In this document: piece by piece, positions 46,698 through 55,555 of the stretch
Position numbering within the stretch: the stretch's first letter is position 1
How the letters are laid out: the number at the start of each line of letters is the position of its first letter
Assembly (NCBI RefSeq): GCF_016316925.1
Contig: NZ_JAEEGB010000013.1
Span: 157,638 to 221,637, forward strand
DNA length: 64,000 nucleotides
Reading direction: 5' to 3'
DNA from: Clostridium aciditolerans
Lineage (GTDB): Bacteria; Bacillota; Clostridia; Clostridiales; Clostridiaceae
Translations under genes and position numbers: made by a program
Notes under the pieces: model-generated
Seen by the model: the letters and a program-made list of their open reading frames with translations, nothing else
Databases searched by the model: none
Told to the model about the DNA's origin: nothing

Positions 46698-47201
46698 CTA
46701 TTCTATAAATGCATTTTTAAATAAGTTTGAGAGACTCTCTGCTATCTTGTACTTTCCCATCATAAGAATATCTTCAGTATCCTCTCCATAATTATGATCC
46801 ATTCTATAAACCGGAGGGTTGTACCCTTCATCAATTGAAATAAAAAATGGATCTCCAGAGCTATGTGAACAACTTGCAATACAAATATATCCCTTATCAA
46901 ATACTGCACATCCTGGGACTGCATCAATGCATTCTTCTTTTATAGTATCTGGTTCTGCCCATGTTAGATAAGATATTCCATCAAACCCTTCCTCTGGCTC
47001 AAATTCCTGAAATCCAAATTCTAAATTAATTAATGGAATAGTAGAAATTAGCTCAATATACCAAGCTGGAACCCGATTATCTAAATCTTTCTGCAAGCTT
47101 TTTATTTCATCTAGTGTAGCAACTCTCCCTATATTTTTTGTATCTAACATACTTACTCTCATTATAAGATTTTGAGCTTGTTCTAATACTTCTTTATTCA
47201 T
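46698..47201 (-). CDS. SMI1/KNR4 (SUKH)-family protein
   Basis: About 167 residues from the ATG at 47201 (AGGAGG upstream; the frame is open further upstream with no binding site). The SUKH pattern is seen: RVPAWYIELISTIPLINLEF, YLTWAEPDTIKEE, CAVFDKGYICIASCSHSSGD, then PPVYRMDHNYGED. SUKH proteins are typical immunity proteins of nuclease or ADP-ribosyl toxins; no toxin is adjacent, so this may be an orphan immunity gene. Confidence 0.75.
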   Translation of the reverse strand: MNKEVLEQAQNLIMRVSMLDTKNIGRVATLDEIKSLQKDLDNRVPAWYIELISTIPLINLEFGFQEFEPEEGFDGISYLTWAEPDTIKEECIDAVPGCAVFDKGYICIASCSHSSGDPFFISIDEGYNPPVYRMDHNYGEDTEDILMMGKYKIAESLSNLFKNAFIE

Positions 47202-47622
47202 GTTTCCTCCTATCAAGTATTTATAAATAATACTTACACACCAAATAAAACTAATTGTCGATAACATTCAATTCCCAAATTTCGTTTTTTATTACATTTC
47301 ACAGTTGTTTTCAAAGGTTATTTCGGTAATATCTAAATTTATAGCAATTTGAAATATACCCGAATAGTCTATCAAAAGTTTCTTTCCTTCAGTTCTGAGT
47401 TTTCTATTATAGACGTTATCCAGCTTAATCAGTAAACTTATTAATATGAAAAACCTTACTTTTCCATATCTAATCATAACATAATATTACATTTTAATCC
47501 ATATAAGTACCTAAAATGATAAAATTCCAATGTTTACTTAAAATTAAGGAACACATTACTCCGCTACACTCCGTAATGCGGGCTTTCACACTAAGTTCAG
47601 GCTTCTCTGTCGCTCATCTTCA

Positions 47623-48927
47623 TTAAGTGTTCAATGCCCAAATCCTCTGTATCTCCGGTAACCACCTAAACCTCACCGTTCCTAATTCTCCATTCCTGTT
47701 CTTCGCCACAATACATTCAATAATCCCCTTCTCCTCACAATCCTTGTCATAATAATCATCCCTATATAAAAGCATAACTACGTCCGCGTCCTGCTCTATA
47801 CTCCCCGACTCTCTTAAATCAGAAAGCCTAGGCCTGTGGTCCTCACTCCTAGCCTCTGGTGCTCTGGAAAGCTGTGAAAGCAAAAGCACAGTTACATCAA
47901 GTTCCTTTGCCATAAGCTTCAGTTCTCTTGTGATCTTGGAAACCTCAACATTTCTATTTTCCGCACCTTTTACACCTTCAATAAGCTGGAGATGGTCTAT
48001 CACAACTATATCCAGTCCTTCTTTTATCTTAAGCTTTCTGCACTCACTTTTTATAAGGTTTATCTTATAAATCCTATTATAGATTTTCATATTAGAGCCC
48101 GCAAAAATTGCTGCAGACTTGGTTACTGCACACCACTGCTTATCCGTTAAATCTGCCTTTTTTATTTTATCCATAGGAATTGCCGTATGTATTGACAGCA
48201 CTCTATCTATGATTTGTATTGGACCCATCTCTAAATTAAAGAATGCTACTTTTGCTTTTTCTTTAAAAACAGAATTTAAAATTATATTAAGTGCCGTAGA
48301 AGTCTTTCCCATAGAAGGTCTAGCTGCTAGTATTACTAAGTCTTCTTTTTGCAGTCCTCCAAGCGTTTTATCTAGAGATTTATATCCTGTTTTTACTCCC
48401 TGAACAGCTTCACCCTTTTCATATCTAGCCTGCAAGGTGTCCATATACTTATCCATAATAGGCAGCATTTCTCCAGTATCCTTTACTTCCGAAGAGTCTA
48501 GTTTCATAAGGGAATTTTGAGCGTAATCTATTACCTCATCCGTTGAATCTTCAGCTTTTTTAAGCTTTTCCATAGAGTTTTCAAAAATTTTCATAAGCTC
48601 TCTGTAGTTTGATTTTTCCTTTACGATCTGTCCGTATCTCTTTATATTTGTGGCTGTAATACTGCTATTTATAATCTCAGTTATGTAGCTTACTCCACCT
48701 ATTTCCTTTAGAGTTTCCCCCATCCTATCACAAAAAGTCACGATATCAATAGGTATCCTTTTGTCCTGCATTTCCACTAAATTTTTATATATTATTTTAT
48801 TGTTTGAGCTATAAAAATCCTCTGCTTTTATCAGGTCTATCACTTCACATATGCTGTCATTATTCATAAATATAGAGGACAGCACATTTTTCTCCGCGTC
48901 AAGGTTGTACATTTTTTCTATATTCAA
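47623..48927 (-). CDS. DnaB-like replicative helicase of a mobile or phage module
   Basis: 434 residues. An N-terminal DnaB domain (LDAEKNVLSSIFMNNDSI) is followed by the RecA-like core: Walker A AARPSMGKTS, Walker B IVVIDHLQLIEG, LLLSQLSRAPE, and the DnaB-typical RPRLSDLRESGSIEQDADVV. A TTG start at 48927 follows AGGAGGTGG. It ends the operon of DnaD-like and sigma-like genes, unlike the chromosomal dnaB context (near rplI), so it is likely a phage or plasmid-type replication helicase. Confidence 0.85.
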   Translation of the reverse strand: MNIEKMYNLDAEKNVLSSIFMNNDSICEVIDLIKAEDFYSSNNKIIYKNLVEMQDKRIPIDIVTFCDRMGETLKEIGGVSYITEIINSSITATNIKRYGQIVKEKSNYRELMKIFENSMEKLKKAEDSTDEVIDYAQNSLMKLDSSEVKDTGEMLPIMDKYMDTLQARYEKGEAVQGVKTGYKSLDKTLGGLQKEDLVILAARPSMGKTSTALNIILNSVFKEKAKVAFFNLEMGPIQIIDRVLSIHTAIPMDKIKKADLTDKQWCAVTKSAAIFAGSNMKIYNRIYKINLIKSECRKLKIKEGLDIVVIDHLQLIEGVKGAENRNVEVSKITRELKLMAKELDVTVLLLSQLSRAPEARSEDHRPRLSDLRESGSIEQDADVVMLLYRDDYYDKDCEEKGIIECIVAKNRNGELGTVRFRWLPEIQRIWALNT

Positions 48928-48938
48928 AATGCCACCTC

Positions 48939-49847
48939 CTAATCCACGTACCTATAGGCATCAAAGTTAACCCTAGGCTTAGTTCTATCAAATTTTTTCA
49001 TCAGCTCTTTCATCGTGGTAATGCCCTCTGCTGCCCAACTTTTAATAATGCTTTCAATGTATCCAATATGCTTTGCTTTATACTTAACCGCTTGTTCAAT
49101 AGCTTTTATTATAACCTCTTCTTCAAAATCCTTTCTCCATTGAATAAATTTTTCTATTTCAGCTTTAGAGGCTTTCTTAATATTTTTACTAAACTCTAAT
49201 AGAACTCTACTTATACTTTTATTCATTACTTTTTGTTTATTATAAGATTTATTTATATATATTTCTTCTTCCCCTAGGGGCTTATAAGGGGCTTCAAAGG
49301 AGTCTAAAAGTCCCTTGTTATCTTCTTTTGTGCTATTTTCCAATCTGCTAGAAGCACTTCTACTTTTTATATCTTCACTATCAGTTTTTAGAGGAATAAC
49401 CTTTGCTTCCCCTTCATTATTTATAGGATCTAAATCAATATCTTTAAAAATAAATTCTATATCATATTTTCTTTCTAAACATATTTTGTATATGGTTCTT
49501 ATAAATTCTTTATTTTTAACCTCTTTAAGTTCTTTGTTTATACATAACTTTGTGTTCTTGCTGTCTATAAAATTGTATTTAACCCAATTTATTATCATAA
49601 TCTCATTAGTTCTTTCACAGTAAGAAATTTTGCCGTAATCCATAAATCTCTTTAGAAGCTTGTCTACTGTTTTTCTATCAAAACCAAGTTCTACCTCAAT
49701 AAGCTTTTTTACTATTTTAAATATACCGCACTGAGTAGTTCTCGGATTTGTCATAACATATATGTAAAAATATCTTTCTTCCGGTGTAAGCTCCAGTATA
49801 AAATCGTCCTGCCAAAAATTTGTTTGAACCTGTCTATATACTGCCAT
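48939..49847 (-). CDS. DnaD-like replication initiation or replisome organizer protein
   Basis: 302 residues. The N-terminal winged helix (VYRQVQTNFWQDDFILELTPEE) is typical of clostridial phage replisome organizers (YFYIYVMTNPRT, VDKLLKRFMDYGKI). The C-terminal domain (SKNIKKASKAEIEKFIQWRK, IESIIKSWAAEGI) resembles DnaD/DnaB_2. It starts inside the preceding sigma-like gene (14-base overlap) and is 11 bases before the helicase gene, so it would load that helicase. Confidence 0.75.
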   Translation of the reverse strand: MAVYRQVQTNFWQDDFILELTPEERYFYIYVMTNPRTTQCGIFKIVKKLIEVELGFDRKTVDKLLKRFMDYGKISYCERTNEIMIINWVKYNFIDSKNTKLCINKELKEVKNKEFIRTIYKICLERKYDIEFIFKDIDLDPINNEGEAKVIPLKTDSEDIKSRSASSRLENSTKEDNKGLLDSFEAPYKPLGEEEIYINKSYNKQKVMNKSISRVLLEFSKNIKKASKAEIEKFIQWRKDFEEEVIIKAIEQAVKYKAKHIGYIESIIKSWAAEGITTMKELMKKFDRTKPRVNFDAYRYVD

Positions 49848-50364
49848 TAAAATTCATCCCCTCTAAACATTTTTTAAGCTTCATAAGTGCCTTTTTCTTT
49901 CTATCTCCAGCTGCCTTATAACATATCCCCTTTAAATTTGCATAGTCCCCTAAACGTCTGTTTTCAAAGTAAAACCAGTAAATAATCTCTTTTTCCTGTT
50001 CATTAAGTTTCCTTAAAGCGTTAGCAAGCATAGCTTTTTCTTCTTTTTTAATCATATCTTCTTCAATATCTTCTTCCCCTGCTAAAGCTTCTATAAGCTC
50101 AAAGCCTTCATTGTTCAAGCTCTGTAAACTGCAACATTTTGCATCTTTTACACTACTCCTTATAAGTAAATATAAAGTTCTTCTTACTGTATTGAACACA
50201 TAGGTGGTAAAAGCATTTTCTCTTTCAGTATCATACATGTTTACAGCCTTAATTATTGAAGCTTTGCCTATCTGAATGAGATCTTCTGTCTCTTGGCCTT
50301 TTACATATATGCTTCTGGCAGTTCTAATAACAAAAGGCGTATACTTTTTTATTATCTCCTCCAT
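49834..50364 (-). CDS. Sigma-70-family factor, small
   Basis: 176 residues. Region 2-like (EDLIQIGKASIIKAVNMYDT, then FTTYVFNTVRRTLY) and region 4-like (LRKLNEQEKEIIYWFYFENRRL, then KAAGDRKKKALMKL) segments are visible. It overlaps the DnaD-like gene. Small sigma factors of this type control phage-like or bacteriocin genes in clostridia; the target here is unknown. Start at the ATG 50364 is uncertain, as the closest purine tract is 12 bases away. Confidence 0.65.
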   Translation of the reverse strand: MEEIIKKYTPFVIRTARSIYVKGQETEDLIQIGKASIIKAVNMYDTERENAFTTYVFNTVRRTLYLLIRSSVKDAKCCSLQSLNNEGFELIEALAGEEDIEEDMIKKEEKAMLANALRKLNEQEKEIIYWFYFENRRLGDYANLKGICYKAAGDRKKKALMKLKKCLEGMNFNGSI

Positions 50365-50448
50365 AGCAGTCTTATCCCCTTCTTTTGCCTTTAGAATGAG
50401 CTCAATTATTTTGTTACCATTAATTTTAAAAACCCCCTCATTATTAAA

Positions 50449-51075
50449 TTAAGGTAAAACATAATCATCATAAGCACTGTTAATATGTAAGGACTCTATT
50501 ACCTTCTTAACCTTTTCCTTAGCTCTTGCTAAAGCTCTAATAACACTTTCATATTTAACTCCTCTACGCTCAGCAAAAGCTTTTAAATCTCCGCCACAAA
50601 TAAATTCTTTCAATAGTTCCAGTTCATATTCGGATATTTTTCCGTATAAATATCTATCATAATTACTTTCCAGAGTCATTGTGCTCAATAGCTGCTCTTC
50701 AAAATCTATAAGGAAAAGATACCTTTCATAGGCTGAGTTATCCTCAAAATCTCCTAGAATATCTTTTTTGCAAAATTTTTTATGCTTCTTACTTATTGTA
50801 ATTACTCTTTTACTTACTGTTTCTTCTATGTAGTTAACCAACTGCCCAAAGGTGCTTCCTTTAAATTTTTTTGCACAATTTAGAATAATCAAGTGACATT
50901 CTGATCTAAAATCATCAAGTAATAACCTATATTTATACCTTATATATTTTCTGTATAGATTTCTTATAAATTCATTAAAAGCTATACATAAGTTATTTAA
51001 GTTAGAAAACTTTCTCTTTTTAATACAATTCAGTATTTCATTCTTTTCTTTTTCAGTTAACACTTTAATCTTCAT
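50449..51075 (-). CDS. Sigma-like factor, second copy (divergent)
   Basis: 208 residues from the ATG at 51075 (AAAGGAG eight bases upstream). Region 2-like: LCIAFNEFIRNLYRKYIRYK, then LLLDDFRSECHLIILNCAKK. Region 4-like: ISEYELELLKEFICGGDLKA, then FAERRGVKYESVIRALARAK. It recalls the group of small clostridial sigma factors that includes UviA/BotR/TcdR, but similarity is by general shape. Its presence with a second sigma-like gene in the same operon is unusual. Confidence 0.6.
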   Translation of the reverse strand: MKIKVLTEKEKNEILNCIKKRKFSNLNNLCIAFNEFIRNLYRKYIRYKYRLLLDDFRSECHLIILNCAKKFKGSTFGQLVNYIEETVSKRVITISKKHKKFCKKDILGDFEDNSAYERYLFLIDFEEQLLSTMTLESNYDRYLYGKISEYELELLKEFICGGDLKAFAERRGVKYESVIRALARAKEKVKKVIESLHINSAYDDYVLP

Positions 51076-51407
51076 ATTTTTACTCCTTTGCATTTAAATT
51101 TTGTCTATGTTTCCTTCTTTATATATTTTTTAAGAAGGAAATATTTTATAGCTATTGTTTTTTTAAAATCCCTTTACTTATACAGAGCGCATTTTTCAAT
51201 GAAATTCGGACACGATTTAGAAAAGCAAATTCTTTTATGATTATACATTTTGCGATATTAGTTTTCAATTTTATACCATTTCATTAAAAAGCACTTATTT
51301 AAACCTACAAATTAGCCTATAATTGCAATTAAAACTATTTTTTTCTTTAATTTTTTCACAGGTATAATTTCTCTTTTGTCATACGATTTTTGCAGGGAAT
51401 TTAAACA
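51076..51407. other. Intergenic region upstream of the sigma-like gene
   Basis: AT-rich, no gene or clear repeat seen. It presumably holds the promoter for the sigma/DnaD/DnaB operon. Confidence 0.4.
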
Positions 51408-51451
51408 AAAAAGCAGATACAAGAATCTTTTAATTCTTGTATCTGCTTTTT
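51408..51451. terminator. Strong bidirectional terminator
   Basis: AAAAAGCAGATACAAGAAT pairs perfectly with ATTCTTGTATCTGCTTTTT around a 6-base loop, with A and T tracts on both sides. It closes the ohr gene and marks the right limit of the replication/sigma module. A close relative occurs at 56404-56448. Confidence 0.8.
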
Positions 51452-51530
51452 TTATAGCAAAAAAATAAAAAGTTAACTTCTCCTTATAAGACTAAAATAG
51501 TCTATAGAAAAGTTAACTTATAATTTGTTT

Positions 51531-51950
51531 TTAAACAACTTCTATTACTACATCTACATTTCCTCTAATTGCTTTTGAATATGGACAGTTTTTGTGAGCT
51601 ATATTTGCATATTTTATTGCTTTTTCTTTTTCAACTCCGTCAATTGATACTTGCAGTTTTACAGCTATTTTTAATCCCTTATCCTCTGGATCTTCTACTA
51701 AGGATACACTTGCTGTAACAGTAGTTCTTTCAAACTCTACCCTAGATTTTTGCAAAACAACTTCCAATGCACCATTAAAACAAGTACTATAAGTAGCTGC
51801 AAAAAGTTGCTCAGGATTTGTTAATGTTGTTTCCTCTCCTCCTAGTTCTTTTGGCATAGCTACATCTAAATTAAAAGACATATCAGGCGAATAAACTCGT
51901 CCTTTTCTAGCTCCTACATTAATCATAGTTGCCTCATATAAAGTTTTCAT
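51531..51950 (-). CDS. ohr: Organic hydroperoxide resistance protein (Ohr/OsmC family)
   Basis: 139 residues, typical length. The two reactive cysteines are seen at YSTCFNGAL (about 57) and HKNCPYSKAIRGNVDV (about 121). The family reduces organic hydroperoxides in the cytoplasm using thiol reductants. GGGAGG precedes the ATG. No MarR-type OhrR regulator is adjacent. Ordinary chromosomal gene. Confidence 0.9.
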   Translation of the reverse strand: MKTLYEATMINVGARKGRVYSPDMSFNLDVAMPKELGGEETTLTNPEQLFAATYSTCFNGALEVVLQKSRVEFERTTVTASVSLVEDPEDKGLKIAVKLQVSIDGVEKEKAIKYANIAHKNCPYSKAIRGNVDVVIEVV

Positions 51951-52172
51951 AATTTTACCTCCCTTTTATAAGTTTTTTAAATAAAATCAATCTCGCATTC
52001 AATATTATTTATTAATTAATAATATTTATTATACATCTAATATATCATAATTATTCCATTAAATCAACATGATTTAATTATTTTAAAATTATTCCAATTT
52101 AATTATATTAAGATTCCATAGTAGGCTTTTCTCTCATTGAGTCAAACCTCACATCGGTTTTGAGAATTGGTA

Positions 52173-52916
52173 TTATTCCCATTTAAAAAATCTAAAAGCT
52201 ACACCAGTACATATGACTCCAAGAGCAATCATTATAATGATAGGCATCATCACTCCATCTATCGTCAAACCAAGGGAAGTCGCCTTTAAAAGCTTTATTC
52301 CTTGTGTTAAGGGTAATATATCGGAATATTTTTGAAGCAATGTCGGCATAATCTCATATGGCAGGGTTGCTCCTGAAAAAATCAACATAGGAAAATATAA
52401 TATGCTTGCTACAATACTTGCTGTCTTTAGATTTGGAGCAATACCTCCTACCATGATACCTATGCTAAACATGGATGCCATCACCAGTAAATAGGAACCC
52501 AAAAACTGAAGCCACGAACCGCTGAATCGAAAACCAAAGAAAATTGCTGCTGTGGCATAAACAAGTATGAGCGAACTAATAGAATAGAATGCATAAATTA
52601 CTAACTGTACCGCTAAAATTATAACAGGACTTATAGGTGTTACCTTAAACCTCTTCAGAATTTTTTTATGCCGATAGTCGGACACCACTAGTGGTAATCC
52701 CATCACGCCTCCTGCACATATTGCAATTGTAGTAATAGCTCCAAATGATTGTTCTAAAAATGTATATCCTGCACTATCAAAGGCTGATTTGTTTCCATAG
52801 ATAATACCAAGAATGATTGTTACAGCTATCGGCATACAAATTGCAAAAATGAACATATCCATCCCACGCAAGGACAATTTCATCTCTGTTTTTAAGATTG
52901 TTCTAAATGCTCTCAT
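52173..52916 (-). CDS. ABC-2-type transporter permease
   Basis: 247 residues with six likely membrane helices (IFAICMPIAVTIILGIIYG, FGAITTIAICAGGVMGLPLV, LAVQLVIYAFYSISSLILVY, FLGSYLLVMASMFSIGIMVG, ASIVASILYFPMLIF, IIIMIALGVICTGVAF). The ATG at 52916 follows GAGGAGG and overlaps the ATPase gene by 14 bases. With the ATPase it forms an exporter of unknown substrate, often drugs or peptides when under a MerR regulator. Confidence 0.85.
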   Translation of the reverse strand: MRAFRTILKTEMKLSLRGMDMFIFAICMPIAVTIILGIIYGNKSAFDSAGYTFLEQSFGAITTIAICAGGVMGLPLVVSDYRHKKILKRFKVTPISPVIILAVQLVIYAFYSISSLILVYATAAIFFGFRFSGSWLQFLGSYLLVMASMFSIGIMVGGIAPNLKTASIVASILYFPMLIFSGATLPYEIMPTLLQKYSDILPLTQGIKLLKATSLGLTIDGVMMPIIIMIALGVICTGVAFRFFKWE

Positions 52917-53634
52917 TATCAACTTCCTCCTCATCTGTATACCATAAATAAGCTTCTTCAAACTTTTCATATGGACTTCCTGCAATTGCTTCTTGCACAG
53001 TTCCATAGAAAATATTTTCTCCTTTTTTAAGAATGCAAATCCTATCACATAATATTTCTACTTCATCCATAAAATGTGAAGTTAAAAAGATAGTAAGTCC
53101 TTTCTTCTTTAAATTCAAAAGTCCTTTCCATACTTCTCTCCTCGCTCTAGCATCAAGCCCTGTTGTCAGTTCATCTAAAAATACAACTTCCGGATTAGGA
53201 ATTAAAGCAAGTATAATAAATAAGCGCTGCTTTTGTCCTCCTGAAAGCTCACTCACTTGGCTTTTACATTTATCCAAAAGACCAAATTGTTTTAACAACT
53301 CTGCATAATCTGACGGCTGTTTGTAAAGGGATTGTGTAACTTCACAAAGTTCTGCTACTGTTAGTTTATCTTGATAATTTGATTCTTGAAATTGGACTCC
53401 AACTCGCTCAAATAATTCCCTTCTCTCTGTTTGTGGGTTCATTCCTAAAATCGAAATTGACCCGCTATCAAATTTCTTTGTACCTAAAACACATTCAATA
53501 GTCGTGCTTTTCCCCGCTCCATTAGCACCAAGCAATCCGAAAACTTCGCCAGGTTTAACTGATATACTAACATTATTTACAGCTTGTGTATTTCCGTATG
53601 ATTTGCATAAGCCATGAATTTTAATTGTTTCCAT
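52903..53634 (-). CDS. ABC transporter ATP-binding protein
   Basis: 243 residues: Walker A GANGAGKST (about 36-44), Q-loop VQFQESN, signature LSGGQKQR, Walker B VVFLDEL, and H-loop LTSHFMDE. The Walker B is followed by L rather than the common P. AGGAGG precedes the ATG at 53634. Co-transcribed with the permease; the promoter overlaps the end of the MerR gene. Confidence 0.88.
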   Translation of the reverse strand: METIKIHGLCKSYGNTQAVNNVSISVKPGEVFGLLGANGAGKSTTIECVLGTKKFDSGSISILGMNPQTERRELFERVGVQFQESNYQDKLTVAELCEVTQSLYKQPSDYAELLKQFGLLDKCKSQVSELSGGQKQRLFIILALIPNPEVVFLDELTTGLDARARREVWKGLLNLKKKGLTIFLTSHFMDEVEILCDRICILKKGENIFYGTVQEAIAGSPYEKFEEAYLWYTDEEEVDNESI

Positions 53635-53672
53635 GTTTATAAACCTCCTATTTCTTAATACATAAAAGAGAA

Positions 53673-53698
53673 TAACACCAAAACAAAGTCTGGTGTTA
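53673..53698. promoter_or_regulatory. Probable MerR operator of the ABC operon
   Basis: TAACACCA (53673-53680) and TGGTGTTA (53691-53698) form an inverted repeat upstream of the ATPase gene. GTCTGGTGTTA recurs upstream of the MerR gene itself (54490-54515). Confidence 0.6.
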
Positions 53699-54460
53699 AA
53701 CTGTAGGGTTCATATTAAATTTTTCTTGCATGGCTTTTAGCTGCCTTAAAATGCAATTTGCATTTAACTCTGCGCTACTTAGTGAAGTGAGTAGTTTATC
53801 ACAGACTGCTACAATATTCTCATCAGATTTGGGTGTATTAATGACTTCTCGTATATTGATTTCTGAGTTATTTGATATTGCACTTATCATGCGTAAAATT
53901 GCCGAAAGGGAATAATTAGCACAACGTAAAGTACGTATTATCTTTAATAATTGAATATCATTTTTAGTGTATACCCGATATCCATTCTGTTTTCTTTTTA
54001 TAGAAAGTAATCCATTCATTTCCCAATTTCTCAACGTATCTATTGTGACTTCCAGATAATCTGCAGTTTGTTTTCTTGTTAAAGATACATTATTTTCTTT
54101 CTCCTGTATACCAGAAAGCAATTTTTTTGTAATTTCAATAGCTTCTTCTGCATTTTTTTGCTCTATTTTAACCTGATTTATATAGTTATTAGTACATACG
54201 ATTGCCTTTTGAAATTCACCTTTGGCAGATAATTTAATAATATTAATCATATTTTTTCTAAGACCACTTTGCAGTACTTCAACTTTAAGTGCTATCCTCG
54301 CCAGCTTAAATTGTGCAATATGAAAATCTGAAAAAACTCGATATCCATTGGATAATCTTTGAGGTTTAGATATCAATCCTAGTTTCTCATACAATCGTAC
54401 TGTATTAGGATGTATCCCTATTAATTTTGCTACCTGTGCTGTCTTATATTTATTTTCCAT
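53696..54460 (-). CDS. MerR-family regulator with two MerR HTH domains
   Basis: 254 residues. Two MerR-type DNA-binding domains are present: residues about 6-70 (KTAQVAKLIGIHPNTVRLYE, then GYRVFSDFHIAQFKLARIAL) and about 125-190 (TRKQTADYLEVTIDTLRNWE, then GYRVYTKNDIQLLKIIRTLR). The stop lies within the operator of the downstream exporter operon, and a related operator precedes the gene, indicating autoregulation and control of the exporter. Duplicated HTH is unusual for MerR. Confidence 0.85.
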   Translation of the reverse strand: MENKYKTAQVAKLIGIHPNTVRLYEKLGLISKPQRLSNGYRVFSDFHIAQFKLARIALKVEVLQSGLRKNMINIIKLSAKGEFQKAIVCTNNYINQVKIEQKNAEEAIEITKKLLSGIQEKENNVSLTRKQTADYLEVTIDTLRNWEMNGLLSIKRKQNGYRVYTKNDIQLLKIIRTLRCANYSLSAILRMISAISNNSEINIREVINTPKSDENIVAVCDKLLTSLSSAELNANCILRQLKAMQEKFNMNPTV

Positions 54461-54489
54461 TGCATTCTCACCTCAATTTAATTCTATCA

Positions 54490-54515
54490 TAACGCAGGTT
54501 TTAAGTCTGGTGTTA
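54490..54515. promoter_or_regulatory. Probable MerR operator upstream of its own gene
   Basis: TAACGCAGG...GTCTGGTGTTA shares the TAAC-GTCTGGTGTTA layout of 53673-53698. Confidence 0.5.
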
Positions 54516-54673
54516 TAGTGTATAAGGTATGGAGTGTATGAATCTGTTATAAGATTTATGTTTATATCCTCAACAATAATCATAATATCGATTATTGGTT
54601 TTGCACTCATCTCTCTAATTGCAGTAGAGGCAAAGTGCTGTATGTCAATTATTGAATCACCAAAGACATCCAA
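54516..54673 (-). pseudogene. GrpB-family fragment
   Basis: The minus strand encodes DVFGDSIIDIQHFASTAIRE, then MSAKPIIDIMIIVEDININ. This matches the conserved GrpB (UPF0157) segment (GD.IVDIQHFGSTS..GLSAKPIIDI...VEDI). Only about 40 recognisable residues remain, with no start, and the rest is out of frame or missing. It occupies the space upstream of the MerR gene, so the MerR module probably inserted into or replaced a GrpB gene. Confidence 0.6.
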
Positions 54674-54897
54674 AAGAATATTCTTGAAGAACCCACATCA
54701 TCAGAGGATTCTCCTTCCTTTGGTAAGGATTTTACTTTTCCATGCTCCCTTAAATAGCTTACGTCTATCATCATTACAAGCTCCTCAAAATAAAAATACT
54801 CCTACCCATATTGCTAAGGTAAGAGTTTTCAATATTAAAATATACATTTACAAATTTTATCATTTCAAAGTTGATATAACCCCTATAAAATTAAAAA

Positions 54898-55410
54898 TCA
54901 TTTTTTCTTAAATTCCTTATTATCTAAAATAATAACCCCTGACTTATCTTCCTTTGCTGCTTTCTTTGTGTTATTTACAAGTTTTATAACGTCCTTGTAT
55001 GATTGTTTTGCTCCCTTTACAAGCAAGGGCACTCCTATAAAATCTATTTTTAACCATCTAGAAAATAATCCACCAAAGGTCATTGGTAATGGAACAGTTG
55101 GCGACGTATTGGAAAATATAATTTTCTCATTTAATATATTTTGTTTATGAAGCATAGAAGCTAAATTGTATAATCCTGGAATCAAAACCTTTGAACGTCC
55201 CCTGCCTACAACATAGACTTTATTTCCATCTTCATCACTTCCATAGTAAAAAAGTTCTCCACGATTTCCATATACTAACTTATTAAAGTTAGGTAAGTTC
55301 AATATTTCATCCTTAGTTGGTTCTCGAGTTTCATCCAGCATTTTTAAGTGATAAGCAATTGCTAGAATAGATGAGTGAGTTCCTCCATAACAATTATATA
55401 TGTATATCAT
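54898..55410 (-). CDS. DUF3189-family protein
   Basis: 170 residues beginning MIYIYNCYGGTHSSILA, the family's typical start (Y.C.GGTHSS..A), with VYGNRGELFYYG and VPLPMTFGGLFSR further on. The ATG at 55410 follows GGTGA. Known in spore-forming Firmicutes, role unknown. Alone in its transcription unit. Confidence 0.8.
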   Translation of the reverse strand: MIYIYNCYGGTHSSILAIAYHLKMLDETREPTKDEILNLPNFNKLVYGNRGELFYYGSDEDGNKVYVVGRGRSKVLIPGLYNLASMLHKQNILNEKIIFSNTSPTVPLPMTFGGLFSRWLKIDFIGVPLLVKGAKQSYKDVIKLVNNTKKAAKEDKSGVIILDNKEFKKK

Positions 55411-55555
55411 TTTAATCACCTAATTTCTTTTTTTGCTTTATTTTAATTATTGTAGTATATGCATTAAAAATTAATATTAAACATCCTATGAACACCTTTT
55501 CTCCAAGGTCTTCAATGTTTCTACAATCCTTTCTACATAAAATAAATATAATATG

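Noticed and set aside
47292-47477. A 61-codon minus-strand frame between the SUKH and DnaB-like genes
   Set aside because: No ribosome binding site before the start, no recognisable motif, and its composition is like the flanking non-coding DNA.
52917-53048. The extended N-terminus of the permease frame
   Set aside because: It overlaps the ATPase coding region in another frame; the ATG at 52916 has a strong ribosome binding site and begins the conserved permease sequence.
54534-54911. A 125-codon plus-strand frame opposite the GrpB fragment
   Set aside because: It is antisense to a recognisable GrpB segment and its translation looks like non-coding AT-rich DNA; no start signal.
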